Notes: generated from the sequence alone by a model not told the origin. DNA of 64,000 nt from UBA6059 sp964351595 (GCA_964351595.1 CAYGOT010000007.1:53992-117991), one strand, 5' to 3'; shown: positions 32,891 to 42,957, counted from the stretch's first letter. Translations and numbers: made by a program.

Positions 32891-34180
32891 TCAATTGATA
32901 TTCTTGAGCTGCAGCTTAGCATCGATAAAGCTCTGCTCAGTGATAGAATTGGTCTGTTGACGAGCAGTCTGAAAATGCATCTTTGCCAGGTCAAATGCTG
33001 AATGAAGGCGATACATCTCACCAAGCGTGGAATGATATAAATAGTAGTTGCAGATACTTTGATCTTTCTCTCCGAGTTTCTCAAGAGAATGAATAGCCGA
33101 TTCAAGACCTGAAAGTTTACTCTCAATTATGGCCATGTTGAGTTGCACGATAGGAGATGGCTTGAGTTCGTAGAGCTTTTGGTAGAGTCTATAAAGTCGG
33201 TTCCAATTCGTCTCTTCAAAACTTGATGCATGACAATGCTCGGCGGCAATAGCTGCTTCCAGATGATAAGAACTTAGCCTATCTCCCCGGGACGCCTCAT
33301 GCAAGTATCTATCACCATGGGTGATCATTTCAGTATTCCATTGATCACGATCCTGATCCTGAAATAGGATGATAGTGCCCTTATGATCCAAGCGACTATC
33401 AAATCGTGCGATATGGAAACACATGAGTGCTAATAATGCTTTTGGTGCGGTGGGCGCACTGAAATGTTGAACGACGAGCTGCGTAAGGCGCAGTGCTTCA
33501 AGGCAAATGTCTTTACGGATAATCTCATCACTATTGGATGAATTGTAGCCCTCATTAAAGAGTAGATAGAGGCATTTCATCACAGGCTCAAGTCTCTGCT
33601 CCAATTGCTCTGGTGGCGGTACTTCCAGCCTAATGTCCAGGTCACGGATCTCTTTCTTGATCCTGAACAGCCTCTTTTTTACCCCCTCTTCTTTCATCAG
33701 AAGCGCATGAGCGATCTCTTTTCGTGTAAACCCACTTAGCACATTTAAAAAGAGGAGTACCTTATTTTGATCTGTGAGTTGAGGGCTGGCGCAGGCGAAA
33801 ATCATTCGCAACATGCTATCCTCGATTTCATTGTCCAAAAACCATTCCTGCTCCTTTACAGCCTCTATCCTATCATAGAAGTTCTTGAAGATTTCACCAC
33901 CCTTACGTTCTCGTTTACTATAGTTGATCGCCTTATTTTTGGCTACCCTAAAGAGCCATCGGCTTGGTTCTGCTGGTACACCAGTGTGGCTCCATCGCTG
34001 GTAGGCAGTGATCAAGGTGTCCTGAGCAATGTCTTGCATCGCCGCTAGCTGATCCACGCCAAACATATTCGTCAGATAGGACACTATCTTACCATAGTCC
34101 TGCCTAAAAAGGTGGTCTATCAATTGGTTGATTTGGCGCTGATTATTTGGCGTAGACAAAGCGGGACTCTCTAATGTCAA
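32891..34180 (-). CDS. ECF42-type RNA polymerase sigma factor with C-terminal extension (DUF6596/TPR-like)
   Basis: 429 residues. Region 2 (residues about 20-90, QDIAQDTLITAYQRW and WLFRVAKNKAIN) and region 4 (about 125-180, LTDQNKVLLFLNVLSGFTRKEIAHALLMKEEGVKKRLFR) make the sigma core. A helical extension of about 240 residues (LFNEGYNSS...) follows, which defines the ECF42 group; there the extension replaces an anti-sigma factor. The start overlaps the YCII gene at 34143 by 38 bases, the usual partner of this group. Confidence 0.9.
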   Translation of the reverse strand: MTLESPALSTPNNQRQINQLIDHLFRQDYGKIVSYLTNMFGVDQLAAMQDIAQDTLITAYQRWSHTGVPAEPSRWLFRVAKNKAINYSKRERKGGEIFKNFYDRIEAVKEQEWFLDNEIEDSMLRMIFACASPQLTDQNKVLLFLNVLSGFTRKEIAHALLMKEEGVKKRLFRIKKEIRDLDIRLEVPPPEQLEQRLEPVMKCLYLLFNEGYNSSNSDEIIRKDICLEALRLTQLVVQHFSAPTAPKALLALMCFHIARFDSRLDHKGTIILFQDQDRDQWNTEMITHGDRYLHEASRGDRLSSYHLEAAIAAEHCHASSFEETNWNRLYRLYQKLYELKPSPIVQLNMAIIESKLSGLESAIHSLEKLGEKDQSICNYYLYHSTLGEMYRLHSAFDLAKMHFQTARQQTNSITEQSFIDAKLQLKNIN

Positions 34181-34484
34181 TAGAATGATAACGATGCATG
34201 GGGCATGCCCTCGCTATTTCCACCGCTTCATTTATATTAAGTGCTCGCACGACGACCAGTCCTCCGATCATCTCTTTTGGTTCCACATACGGCCCATCTG
34301 TGATGAGCTCATCTTCAGTGGTAAGAGAGACTCGTTCAAGCTCCAATCGGTTGCCATAAACGTACTGATCCTTGGTGATCAAATTGTCCATCCAAGCTGT
34401 GTAGGCACTTCTCATCTCCTCAAGGTCTTGTCCACCAAGCTCATGCTCGGAGTATTCACTAATCAGTAGTACGAACTCTTTCAT
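34143..34484 (-). CDS. YCII-related (DGPF-type) protein
   Basis: 113 residues, one YCII alpha/beta ferredoxin-like domain. It shows the characteristic ITDGPYVEPKEMIGG turn and the final ARACPMHRYHSIDIRE segment. YCII proteins accompany ECF42 sigma factors, where they may relay a signal; no enzyme function is proven. Translation is coupled to the sigma gene by overlap. Tandem paralog at 34499. Confidence 0.88.
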   Translation of the reverse strand: MKEFVLLISEYSEHELGGQDLEEMRSAYTAWMDNLITKDQYVYGNRLELERVSLTTEDELITDGPYVEPKEMIGGLVVVRALNINEAVEIARACPMHRYHSIDIRESRFVYAK

Positions 34485-34498
34485 AACTATTTATTAAG

Positions 34499-34828
34499 TC
34501 AATGCATATTCAAAAATGGTCGGACGTATATGCCGCAACCATTGAGCAAGGGACACTCGAGAGCGATTTCTTTCGCATGATCTAAGTCCTTAGCTTTTAA
34601 ATGGATATATCCGCCAATGGTTTCATTTGGGTCTAAAAAATTCCCTTCAGTGTGCGTCTCACCATTTTCAAGTAAATAGCCTGTCGTCTGGAATGGAGCC
34701 CCACTGACATAGTTGCCAGACGACTTCCATTTTTCCATCCAGGCGCCATATTTCTGTAGTTTCTGCTGCATTTCTTCAGGTGATGCGTCTGAGCCATCAC
34801 CTTTTACGAGTAACATAAATTCTTCCAT
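34499..34828 (-). CDS. YCII-related (DGPF-type) protein
   Basis: 109 residues from the ATG at 34828 (MEEFMLLVKGDG); the frame opens nine codons earlier, but that extension is outside the domain. Domain hallmarks: HTEGNFLDPNETIGGYIHLKA and ALECPLLNGCGIYVRP. The DGP turn is altered to TEGNF, so it has diverged from its neighbour. First gene of the YCII-YCII-sigma unit, 14 bases before the next. Confidence 0.88.
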   Translation of the reverse strand: MEEFMLLVKGDGSDASPEEMQQKLQKYGAWMEKWKSSGNYVSGAPFQTTGYLLENGETHTEGNFLDPNETIGGYIHLKAKDLDHAKEIALECPLLNGCGIYVRPFLNMH

Positions 34829-34899
34829 GTGTTTATTTGTTTTAGGAAGTATCAATTGGAATCAGAGATTGGGGACATGGAAGATATATGCAGGCCTAG

Positions 34900-35829
34900 C
34901 TAGCGCAATTGATCAATGACATCAGTAGGCAGAACAAGTTCAAGAGGCTTGTACATCACAAGTTGTCCATGAGCAAAAAAGAAGGTTTTGTTATCAGGAG
35001 ATAATCTTGGGCTCTGCTCCTTAAATCCAGGTAAATCTGTCAAAGCTAATTCTTTAGGTTCGCCCCATTGATCCTTTTCCTTGATTGCGTAAAAAGCGTA
35101 CATTTCTTTATCATCAAATCGAGTGAAGATGATCAAATTCTCGTTTTTGTTGATAACAAACTGATCTTCATGAATAGAAGAATTAAGTATTGCGAGATTA
35201 ATTGGTGGTTGGTACACTTTATTTCTGAATTCAGAGATCCATAAATCATTCGTTGCAGAACTGTCTTCAGCCAGCATTCCACCAGGAATATCGGATTGAT
35301 AGACTACTGACCCATCTCGCAACTCTTGGGCATATGAGGTGTAGTGATCAGGTGAGTTGATTTCGCTAAAGTAAATGGCGCTTGACCATTCATTATTTTC
35401 AAGTCTTTCTGAATACCAGACGTGAGAAGCTCTTTCATCCACGGTATCCCTACCCGGGATTGGGCGCCTTGATGTAAAATAAATCCGAGATCCTGAAAAA
35501 TTAATATGTGGGGCATAGTCCAATGAGTCATTCGCAAAAGACAGTTGTTTCCTATTAGCGATAGAATCTTCATAAACGTCATATTCGTACATGGAGACCC
35601 ATGGTCTACTTCTTTTCCCCCAGCGCGGGATATATAATACACCATTGTCATCCTCAAGCTTTGCCAATTCTGAAGTATATAACTTCTTCCCGTTGGGCGA
35701 AAACGTAAAGGCGTTATACACTTTTAATGAATCGCTGTACACCTTGAAATCTATCGATTGAGACAGAACATAAAAAGGTCCAAATATTATAGAGACAAAC
35801 AAGACCAAAAGCTGTCGTTTGTTAATCAT
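34900..35829 (-). CDS. secreted PD40 (TolB-like) beta-propeller protein
   Basis: 309 residues with a signal peptide (about 1-23, VLSQS) and repeated propeller blades with the PD40 pattern: AFTFSPNGKKLYTSE, APHINFSGSRIYFTSRR and SPRLSPDNKTFFFAHG. It may sense or bind a ligand in the periplasm. No OmpA domain is present. It overlaps the end of the LytTR gene by 8 bases, so the two are probably translated from one message. Confidence 0.75.
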   Translation of the reverse strand: MINKRQLLVLFVSIIFGPFYVLSQSIDFKVYSDSLKVYNAFTFSPNGKKLYTSELAKLEDDNGVLYIPRWGKRSRPWVSMYEYDVYEDSIANRKQLSFANDSLDYAPHINFSGSRIYFTSRRPIPGRDTVDERASHVWYSERLENNEWSSAIYFSEINSPDHYTSYAQELRDGSVVYQSDIPGGMLAEDSSATNDLWISEFRNKVYQPPINLAILNSSIHEDQFVINKNENLIIFTRFDDKEMYAFYAIKEKDQWGEPKELALTDLPGFKEQSPRLSPDNKTFFFAHGQLVMYKPLELVLPTDVIDQLR

Positions 35830-36625
35830 AGTGCTTATTCTTTAGCCATTCCATTAATTCTTTACTCTTATAGCGGCTTACGTCAAAATCCCTGGACTGC
35901 ACCTGTCCATTTACGCGTACAGCTAACTTGCGATTTTTTTGCTTGCTCACCTCCTTTATCGCAGATCGGTGCACAATAGTCTGACGGTTGAGTCGATAAA
36001 AATGGCCCTCTGATAGTTCACGGTAGAGCTCTTCCAGACTATTGAGTTGTGTGCTCAACTTATTGTTATCTGTGGTGTAGACGCTAATAATATTGTCTTC
36101 TATCGCTGCATATGATATTTGATCATAGTTAAGTCTGATGACCTTTTGCCCTACCGGAATAAGGACAGAGTTGGTATCCTTCAATGCACCTTGCGCCCTA
36201 GCAGTCCCTAGATAGCCGTACAACCAAAAGGCCAGGTTTTCCAGAAGCACCAATAGTAGACATACTGTAATCAAAGTAAAAAACTGCGGCAGCCTATCTT
36301 CAAAACCAAAGAATAAGGCAAATAGACTTGTAAAGATGGCTGAAGCCACAAGCAAGTTGACCATCAGGAAAGAAGAGATTTGTTGGGTGGCTGAAAGGCT
36401 CGTGAATCTCTCCCATCTCATCATGGCGTAGGAGATACCCCATGATACTGCGCAAACTACTATTCCAAATAAAAGGCCATAGAAGAAGGTCCACTTAGGA
36501 AAAACATAGGCGGAATGCCATGGCACCTGATGTACCACGATATGTGCAGATAGATAAATAATACCGAGCAAGACTATAGAGCGTATCAAAGTGCTCTTCC
36601 ATGAGAATACAAATACAGCCGCCAT
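35822..36625 (-). CDS. membrane-bound LytTR transcriptional regulator
   Basis: The C-terminal LytTR DNA-binding domain is clear: IPVGQKVIRLNYDQISYAAIEDNIISVYT...HFYRLNRQTIVHRSAI...NGQVQSRDFDVSRYKSKELMEWL (last 110 residues). Before it are four membrane segments. This architecture, without a receiver domain, suggests a regulator that senses from the membrane directly. The frame is open to 36793, but the extra 56 residues are polar and unlike the family, so the ATG at 36625 just before the first membrane segment is preferred. Confidence 0.83.
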   Translation of the reverse strand: MAAVFVFSWKSTLIRSIVLLGIIYLSAHIVVHQVPWHSAYVFPKWTFFYGLLFGIVVCAVSWGISYAMMRWERFTSLSATQQISSFLMVNLLVASAIFTSLFALFFGFEDRLPQFFTLITVCLLLVLLENLAFWLYGYLGTARAQGALKDTNSVLIPVGQKVIRLNYDQISYAAIEDNIISVYTTDNNKLSTQLNSLEELYRELSEGHFYRLNRQTIVHRSAIKEVSKQKNRKLAVRVNGQVQSRDFDVSRYKSKELMEWLKNKHYD

Positions 36626-36874
36626 GCCATGTTCTTTAGTTGACTGACTTGAATTTGATTTCACAATTCTCACACCCTTATTCCTTGCCACTTTAACCAT
36701 TAGGGACTGGTCGCCCCTTATTTCTAACCCTCCGGCTAGGTCATGAAGCCTCATAATCCAGTAGTTCCATTGCAGCCTCATCAAGGTCAACACCTGCGAA
36801 TGGTCGTAATCTCATTATATGCTTATTGGATTAGGACAACTTGATCTGTGTCTCGGGGACAACAATTTTAAAAT

Positions 36875-36901
36875 AGAGGTTGCCAAATGACGGCAACCTC
36901 T
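36875..36901 (-). terminator. hairpin terminator after the SusCD operon
   Basis: AGAGGTTGCC, a 7-base loop, GGCAACCTCT form a 10-bp perfect stem 58 bases beyond the lipoprotein stop. On the minus strand it is followed by ATTTTAAAATT, a weak U tract. Confidence 0.65.
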
Positions 36902-36958
36902 CCATTATCGATATTGACTGGAGCGAAAAACTTGTCCGCCAGCCAAGCCTATTGCTAG

Positions 36959-37840
36959 TTACTCCTCACATAGATCGAGTGTGATAGTCCCAACTGACGG
37001 TGACGGTCCGCCTGAAGCAATCGTATTTCCGCTAGGGCTGACGATCGTATAAGTTACCTCATTGTCAAAATCACCTGACACAAACTCGAAAGTCAAAGTA
37101 GAGGTGCCTTCAGGTATGGTCACTACGGTAGTGCCACTTGATCCATCATCGAGCGTATAGTCCGTCCCTATGCCGTCAGCTACTACACGGATAGCCGCAT
37201 TGTTCCACCCATCTCCAAATGAATCTCCGAAGTTGATGGTATAATCACCCGGAGGGTCAGCAATCACCTGTGAGCAAATGATTCCAATAGACAACTGACA
37301 GAACTCCCCCTCATCTGTAAACCCACCGCAGTAATCATTACTTGGTGTTGTCAACTTCATGAGCTCTCCAGAATTATGCGCATCAATCATATACTCATAG
37401 GTGATCACGAACTGATCTCCTCCGGCGTATAGATTGGGATCCAGATTCAGCACATTGGCCAGCTGCTGTGGACTAAGGTTGATGCTCACTGGAAACTCAG
37501 ATTCCTGATAAGTACCAATGATACCCTCGGCAGAACCCGCCGCACCACTATAGGACACGAGCAAAGTCACCTCGGTTAGGCTCGATGTGGCCCCAGACCT
37601 CCCTACAAAGTACTGGTGGCCATCTGTCGCACCATCGAAGTTTTCATATGCCAGTGTGAAACTGTAACTCTCATTTTCCAAGTCTTGTAACACAAATGAG
37701 TCATCAGACCTGTCCTGAGCAAGCAATATCACCGGGATAACAAACTCCGGGGCTCTCAGTTTATCTTCATCCTCACAACTACTAGAAAGCAGCGTGATGG
37801 CCATAAGCATGGCGATAATATTAGAAGTTTTCATTTTCAT
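36959..37840 (-). CDS. SusCD-associated surface lipoprotein
   Basis: 293 residues. Lipoprotein signal (ITLLSSSCEDEDK, Cys about 22; acidic residues after the Cys fit the Bacteroidota surface-export signal). The N-terminal half is beta-rich; the C-terminal part (about 205-293) begins PPGDYTINFGDSFGDGWNNAAIRV and is another small beta domain, with a turn rich in Asp and Gly. No named domain was recognised. Third gene of the SusC-SusD operon, 11 bases after SusD; such third members usually bind the transported ligand. Confidence 0.75.
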   Translation of the reverse strand: MKMKTSNIIAMLMAITLLSSSCEDEDKLRAPEFVIPVILLAQDRSDDSFVLQDLENESYSFTLAYENFDGATDGHQYFVGRSGATSSLTEVTLLVSYSGAAGSAEGIIGTYQESEFPVSINLSPQQLANVLNLDPNLYAGGDQFVITYEYMIDAHNSGELMKLTTPSNDYCGGFTDEGEFCQLSIGIICSQVIADPPGDYTINFGDSFGDGWNNAAIRVVADGIGTDYTLDDGSSGTTVVTIPEGTSTLTFEFVSGDFDNEVTYTIVSPSGNTIASGGPSPSVGTITLDLCEE

Positions 37841-37851
37841 AATGCTAGTAT

Positions 37852-39552
37852 TTAAAATCGATCAGCATAAGCCTTGGTATCCCAAAAAATGGGATCTCTG
37901 AACCAAAGCACTTCATTCGGATCTGGTGCATTGGCGTTAGTGGCCAATTCCACCTGTGGGAAAGGCAACCTTCTTGGATATGGGTTGGCCGGTACATGAC
38001 TCATGCGCGAAGTAAGGTTTCTGGCTGGCCTCACAAACGGCAGCTTTGTCCTTCTGAAATTGGTGTACGACTCGGTGTTATTGCCCTGGTTAGCAATCTG
38101 CCATTGCTCCATGACTACATCAAGTCTGGTGTTAGCATTATCGCCAGATCCCGGATTTGGCAGGCCGTCATATCTGGCGAGCACGGCTTCTACATAGGCA
38201 TCAACATCTGCGCTGGTGGGTGCCAGGCTAGCGTCAAAGTTAGAGGCGCCACTACCGAAACTCATCACATCACTGATAGACGCTCTGATACCCTCCTCCA
38301 TATAAGCACGCGCGTCTCCTGCTACACCCAAGGTGAGTACAGCCTCGGCCAACATAAATCGACTCATAGCATAAGTGAGCAGAGGGTAGAAGCCAATATT
38401 TCCGTCCGCTTGAGTGACCACTTTAAAGCTATTGTCATCAAAAAGACCACCTGCAGGATAAACTCCCCAGGTAGCTCTAGAGCCGCCATCATTGGGTATA
38501 CCGGTGTTGTCCCCATGATCTCGTCCAGTGTATCCATCACCTACATAGCCGTAAGCACACACCTCCTGCCAAGATGAAGGCTGATCATTTCTGGCTCCAA
38601 AATTGAAACAAGGAAAATCATCTCGAACCACTCGACCAGAGGCAAGCGCAGCATCGAAATCATCTATTTGACGATAAAAATAATATCGAATTCGAGGGTC
38701 TACGATATCAGATTGATCTGGGTCACCGTATGACTTATACATGGTGTACATCATATAGTTGCTCATGTAGTTGTTCTTTGCGCTTTGATACTCCAGCTGC
38801 AAGAACCTATGCCTGTTTTCAGGAGCAAGTCCCCCACCAAAAAACACCTCTGCATCATCATCGTTGCTCTCCAACAAGCCACCTTGCATGGCCTGTGTAA
38901 CCAGGCCAGCATCTCTTAGATTCAACGCCATCTTTAGCTTCAGTGTATTCGCAAACTTTATCCACTTAGCAGCGTCACCACCATAGATCATATCTGTCTG
39001 AGGCCCTACTGCTCCAAGTTCAAGATCTGCGATACCGTCATTGATCAATTCCAGCACCTTAGGATACACCTGTGATCCATCCTCCCACTGAGGAGACTGT
39101 GGCCCATTGGCACCCTTCAATGCCTCATCGTAAGGTGCGGCACCCCATAGATCGACTATCGTAGTGTAGGTAAACGCCTTGATTATCTTCGCTATTCCCG
39201 CATGGGTAGTAAGCGGAGGGTCTAGCTCCGGAGCATCAAGAATGATCTTTTCTCCGTTGATCAATACATCGGTCATGAGCTCATTGTATCCGGTTCCCAG
39301 ATCCGTTTCCGATCCAATGTCATAGTCGGTACTGGTGTCCTCGTAGTTCATTCCCAGCTTACCCACAGTTTCAAACCGATCTACCAATACCTGTGCCAGA
39401 CCAATCTGAATAGAGGGAATAAGTAATTCCAAATCTGCGTCCTCTGGATTATTGGTGTTCTGATTGATATCAAGCCAGTCCCCACTACAGCTATTGAGCA
39501 GTAGTGCCAGACTAAGAAAGACGCTTAGTTTATATCTATTAATAATTTTCAT
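37852..39552 (-). CDS. SusD/RagB-family nutrient-binding lipoprotein
   Basis: 566 residues. Lipoprotein signal with Cys in LLNSCSGDWLDIN, and the N-terminal NQNTNNPEDADLELLIPSIQ typical of the SusD-like_2 group, with TPR-like helices following. It is the outer-leaflet lid that captures ligand and delivers it to the SusC channel upstream (10 bases apart). The GxGDNANTRLDVVMEQWQIAN region and the terminal AYADRF fit the family. Substrate cannot be read; no glycoside hydrolase or peptidase is in the operon. Confidence 0.93.
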   Translation of the reverse strand: MKIINRYKLSVFLSLALLLNSCSGDWLDINQNTNNPEDADLELLIPSIQIGLAQVLVDRFETVGKLGMNYEDTSTDYDIGSETDLGTGYNELMTDVLINGEKIILDAPELDPPLTTHAGIAKIIKAFTYTTIVDLWGAAPYDEALKGANGPQSPQWEDGSQVYPKVLELINDGIADLELGAVGPQTDMIYGGDAAKWIKFANTLKLKMALNLRDAGLVTQAMQGGLLESNDDDAEVFFGGGLAPENRHRFLQLEYQSAKNNYMSNYMMYTMYKSYGDPDQSDIVDPRIRYYFYRQIDDFDAALASGRVVRDDFPCFNFGARNDQPSSWQEVCAYGYVGDGYTGRDHGDNTGIPNDGGSRATWGVYPAGGLFDDNSFKVVTQADGNIGFYPLLTYAMSRFMLAEAVLTLGVAGDARAYMEEGIRASISDVMSFGSGASNFDASLAPTSADVDAYVEAVLARYDGLPNPGSGDNANTRLDVVMEQWQIANQGNNTESYTNFRRTKLPFVRPARNLTSRMSHVPANPYPRRLPFPQVELATNANAPDPNEVLWFRDPIFWDTKAYADRF

Positions 39553-39562
39553 TTCACAAGTT

Positions 39563-42500
39563 TTAAAAGGTTACAGATAGATTGACACCATATCTCCTCG
39601 TGGATGGAATACCCATGTAATCAAAGCCTTGGAAGCTACCGCCTCCATCAGGTCCGATGCTATTTCCACCACCTAGCCCACTTACTTCAGGATCGAAATT
39701 GAGGGCATCTGGGAAGTGTACTGCGTTGTACCATAAGTTACGGCCTGATAGACTGATTCTCGCAGAGCCCAGAGGTGTCTTGCTTAACAATGCCGCTGGC
39801 AAGTTGTAGCTCATAGTGATCTCTCTAAGCCTAATAGTCGTACCGTCATAAACCGAATGCCAGTCTACTCCACCGGCAGCCCAGCCATTAGCGAAAACCC
39901 AGTCATTAGCAGTTGTTAGAACCGAGTTGGGTATGGTATTGCCACTTTCGTCTAATAGCGGATTGCCTGCACCATCACCTATCAGGCCTACACCAATCTT
40001 GGGAGCCCTGTCCGTATTGAGTGGGTGATCCAAAATTCCCCTGCTCAAAGTTTGATCGGCCGTCAAAGAAAAGATGTCTCCACCGTGACGGTAGTCAATA
40101 AGCATCGAGATGCTAATCCCTTTAAAGCTGAATGAATTAGTGACTCCCACTGTATAATCCGGATTAGGATCACCGATCACTTGAAGAACGTTATCGGTAT
40201 ATGGTTTACCATTGATTGGATTAACTAGTATCTGACCTGACTCTGGATCACGCTGGAAATCTGTGCCGTAGATTTGACCGAATGGTAGTCCAGGTCTGTG
40301 CACAATACCTTGATTGGTAAATCCACCTACTCGGATTTGATCAAGGTCACCTATATCAATTACTTCATTGCGGTTACGCGTAAAAGCAGTAAATACATTC
40401 CACTTAAATCCATTGGAGAGCTCTACAGGAGTGACATCTAAGCCAATCTCAATACCTGAGTTGTCAACTCTACCTACGTTAGTGATAGCGCTACTATAAC
40501 CGGTAGATGATGATATGTCAACCTCGATAATCTGATCAGTAGATTGACGGTGATAGTAAGTAAAATCTATACCTACACGGTTGTTCAACAAGCTCCACTC
40601 TGTACCTATCTCATACTCGGTGGTAAACTCAGGCTTCAAGGTAGGAGAACCAAGTCTTGCATCCTGGTTGGCTACATTGAACACCCCTCTGGGAGAAGCA
40701 AGTGGAAACTGAAGATTGTCAAAAGGCGAGTTGATCAGGAATGGAGTAGTCGTCTGATAGGCAGATGCCTCATTTCCTACTTTTGTGATCCCTGCGCGCA
40801 CCTTAGCAAAACTGACAAAAGACGGTAGGCTAACCGCCTCGCTGAGTACCACAGAAGTGCTCACTCCTGGGTAAAAAAAGCTTCTGTTGTCAGAAGGAAG
40901 CGTCGATGACCAGTCATTGCGACCTACAACGTTTACGAATGCCCAATCCTTATATGCAAAAGACAAGTCAGCAAATACCCCTTGAAAACGTTGTTTTTCA
41001 CCATAGTCTCTTCTCATCAACTGACTAGAGGTATTGGTGATCCTGGCTATACCTCGTGCGATTATACCAGCTCCTATGATGGTCGTTTGCTCAAAAGAGC
41101 GCTGATTGACATTGTGTCCAACTAGAGCTCTAAAGGAAATATCCTGATTAAGATCTTTCTCCATGCTGATAAGCAGATTGCCATCAAGCTCCTCTCTGAA
41201 TATGTCATCCACACTGTATTGACCTAGCGGAATGTTGTCTCCTCCGGCTGGCAATAAATAGCTCCTACGATCCGTATAAGCATTAAAGCCAAACTTGTAG
41301 GTTACTGTCATCCAATCAAAGATTTCATAACCTACTGTAGCGTTACCAAAGTACCGATTTACATTCGAGGTAACAGGTGCAAACTCAGCTGTCCAGTACG
41401 GATTTTCAAAGCCATTTCTATAATAGATCGACCCACCTGTCCGATTGTTGACATAAGGATTGTTAGTCAGATCATACGTAGGGCTCATTAAATACAGCAT
41501 TCCTATTAAGGAAGGGTTGGCAGTACCTTGTGAAATCTCAGCCCCCTGTGGAGCAGTCCTCTGGTCAGTAGTCACATAGGTGATACTACCATTGAGAAAC
41601 AATCCATTTGCAAGTTGGGCTCTTCCTCCAAAGTTCATGCTTTGGCGCGTGATTTCTGAAAAAGGCACAATGCCCTCATTGTGGGTCCGTCCTACACCAG
41701 CTGTAATACTGGTATTCTCTCCCCCGCTAGTTACCTGCACAGAGTTCTCTATGACTGACCCATCCTGCCAGAAGTTGTTGAAGTTGTCAGTGTCTGCATA
41801 GACATTGGTCACAGGGTCCAGTATGAAGGGATATTGATCCGCAGCATAGTTATTGCTTGATGGATCAGCTCCATATTTGTTGAACAGGGGGTGCCTGATC
41901 ACACTGGCGCCTCTGAGTGAGTTGACATGATCTCCACAGAAGTTACAGGCTATTTCACTATTCACCCATTCATATCTGGGCCCCCATGTACCGAAGAAAC
42001 CATTGTTGAACACAAAATTGTGAGATCCAAAAAGAGCTCCCTGAGTCCACTCATCCTGCTTCTCTATTCTACCGGCTAGCTTCTCTACGGAGTAGGAAGT
42101 GCTGTAGGTGACCTCCATACCTTTTTTCTCACCCCTTGCGGCAGCTTTTGTGGTTATAACGATTACACCATTCGCGGCTCGAGAACCATACAGCGCTGCG
42201 GCGGAAGCTCCTTTCAGCACGGTCATAGATTCGATATTGTTGGGATCGATATCAAAGGCCCGATTTGAATTAGGGTTACCTTCGATGAAATCATCATTAC
42301 TTCTGACGACAGAGTTGTCAAAAGGCACTCCGTCCACCACAAAAAGTGGCTGATTGTTTCCGGTCAATGAAGAGTTGCCACGAACGGTAATATTCGTTGC
42401 GGATCCAACACCACCTCCAGAACCTGTGATATTGACACCTGGCACCTTACCAGTCAAAGCCCTAATAGGGTCTGGCTCAGACCGCTGCTTCAGCGCATCC

Positions 42501-42883
42501 CCACTTATATCGGATACGGCATATCCGAGTGCCTTTTTTTCGCGCTCAATACCTATGGCCGTGACGACAACTTCCGTTAGTTGCTTCACGTCAGATGCCA
42601 TGGTCACATCGATAGTCGACCGGGCTCCTATCGTGATCTCCTGGGCCTCTAACCCAATGAACGAAAAGACCAACATACCACCTTCGCCGGGCACATTGAG
42701 TTTATAGTTACCATCGATATCGGTGGTGGTACCCGTCGTGGTGCCTTTTAGGATGACATTCACCCCAGGCAGCCCTCCGCCTGTGTCGTCCACTACCCTA
42801 CCGGAGAGTGTCCTGTCCTGCGCCACTAAACCGGATATACCGATGATACTGGCAAGCAGAAAATTGAGTAGAAATTTGCTCAT
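39563..42883 (-). CDS. SusC/RagA-family TonB-linked outer-membrane transporter
   Basis: 1106 residues from the ATG at 42883 (MSKFLLNF), chosen over 42907 because it opens the signal peptide. Domains: signal (about 1-20, GLVAQ), a carboxypeptidase-like regulatory beta domain (GRVVDDTGGGLPGVNVILKGT, about 27-100), a plug with the SusC signature RGNSSLTGNNQPLFVVDGVPF, then a 22-strand barrel ending in GVNLSVTF. It takes up its ligand with energy from TonB. There is no N-terminal STN anti-sigma-contact domain, so it is not of the FecA-type signalling class. Confidence 0.95.
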   Translation of the reverse strand: MSKFLLNFLLASIIGISGLVAQDRTLSGRVVDDTGGGLPGVNVILKGTTTGTTTDIDGNYKLNVPGEGGMLVFSFIGLEAQEITIGARSTIDVTMASDVKQLTEVVVTAIGIEREKKALGYAVSDISGDALKQRSEPDPIRALTGKVPGVNITGSGGGVGSATNITVRGNSSLTGNNQPLFVVDGVPFDNSVVRSNDDFIEGNPNSNRAFDIDPNNIESMTVLKGASAAALYGSRAANGVIVITTKAAARGEKKGMEVTYSTSYSVEKLAGRIEKQDEWTQGALFGSHNFVFNNGFFGTWGPRYEWVNSEIACNFCGDHVNSLRGASVIRHPLFNKYGADPSSNNYAADQYPFILDPVTNVYADTDNFNNFWQDGSVIENSVQVTSGGENTSITAGVGRTHNEGIVPFSEITRQSMNFGGRAQLANGLFLNGSITYVTTDQRTAPQGAEISQGTANPSLIGMLYLMSPTYDLTNNPYVNNRTGGSIYYRNGFENPYWTAEFAPVTSNVNRYFGNATVGYEIFDWMTVTYKFGFNAYTDRRSYLLPAGGDNIPLGQYSVDDIFREELDGNLLISMEKDLNQDISFRALVGHNVNQRSFEQTTIIGAGIIARGIARITNTSSQLMRRDYGEKQRFQGVFADLSFAYKDWAFVNVVGRNDWSSTLPSDNRSFFYPGVSTSVVLSEAVSLPSFVSFAKVRAGITKVGNEASAYQTTTPFLINSPFDNLQFPLASPRGVFNVANQDARLGSPTLKPEFTTEYEIGTEWSLLNNRVGIDFTYYHRQSTDQIIEVDISSSTGYSSAITNVGRVDNSGIEIGLDVTPVELSNGFKWNVFTAFTRNRNEVIDIGDLDQIRVGGFTNQGIVHRPGLPFGQIYGTDFQRDPESGQILVNPINGKPYTDNVLQVIGDPNPDYTVGVTNSFSFKGISISMLIDYRHGGDIFSLTADQTLSRGILDHPLNTDRAPKIGVGLIGDGAGNPLLDESGNTIPNSVLTTANDWVFANGWAAGGVDWHSVYDGTTIRLREITMSYNLPAALLSKTPLGSARISLSGRNLWYNAVHFPDALNFDPEVSGLGGGNSIGPDGGGSFQGFDYMGIPSTRRYGVNLSVTF

Positions 42884-42957
42884 ACAATTTTCGTTTAGAT
42901 TGAACATTATTTATCAACTCCAAATGTTGAGCTATTAAAAGGGTACTAAAAGACATT

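Noticed and set aside
37996..38577. 193-codon plus-strand frame opposite the SusD gene
   Set aside because: It lies wholly antisense to a secure SusD gene and its translation shows no domain, signal or membrane segment.
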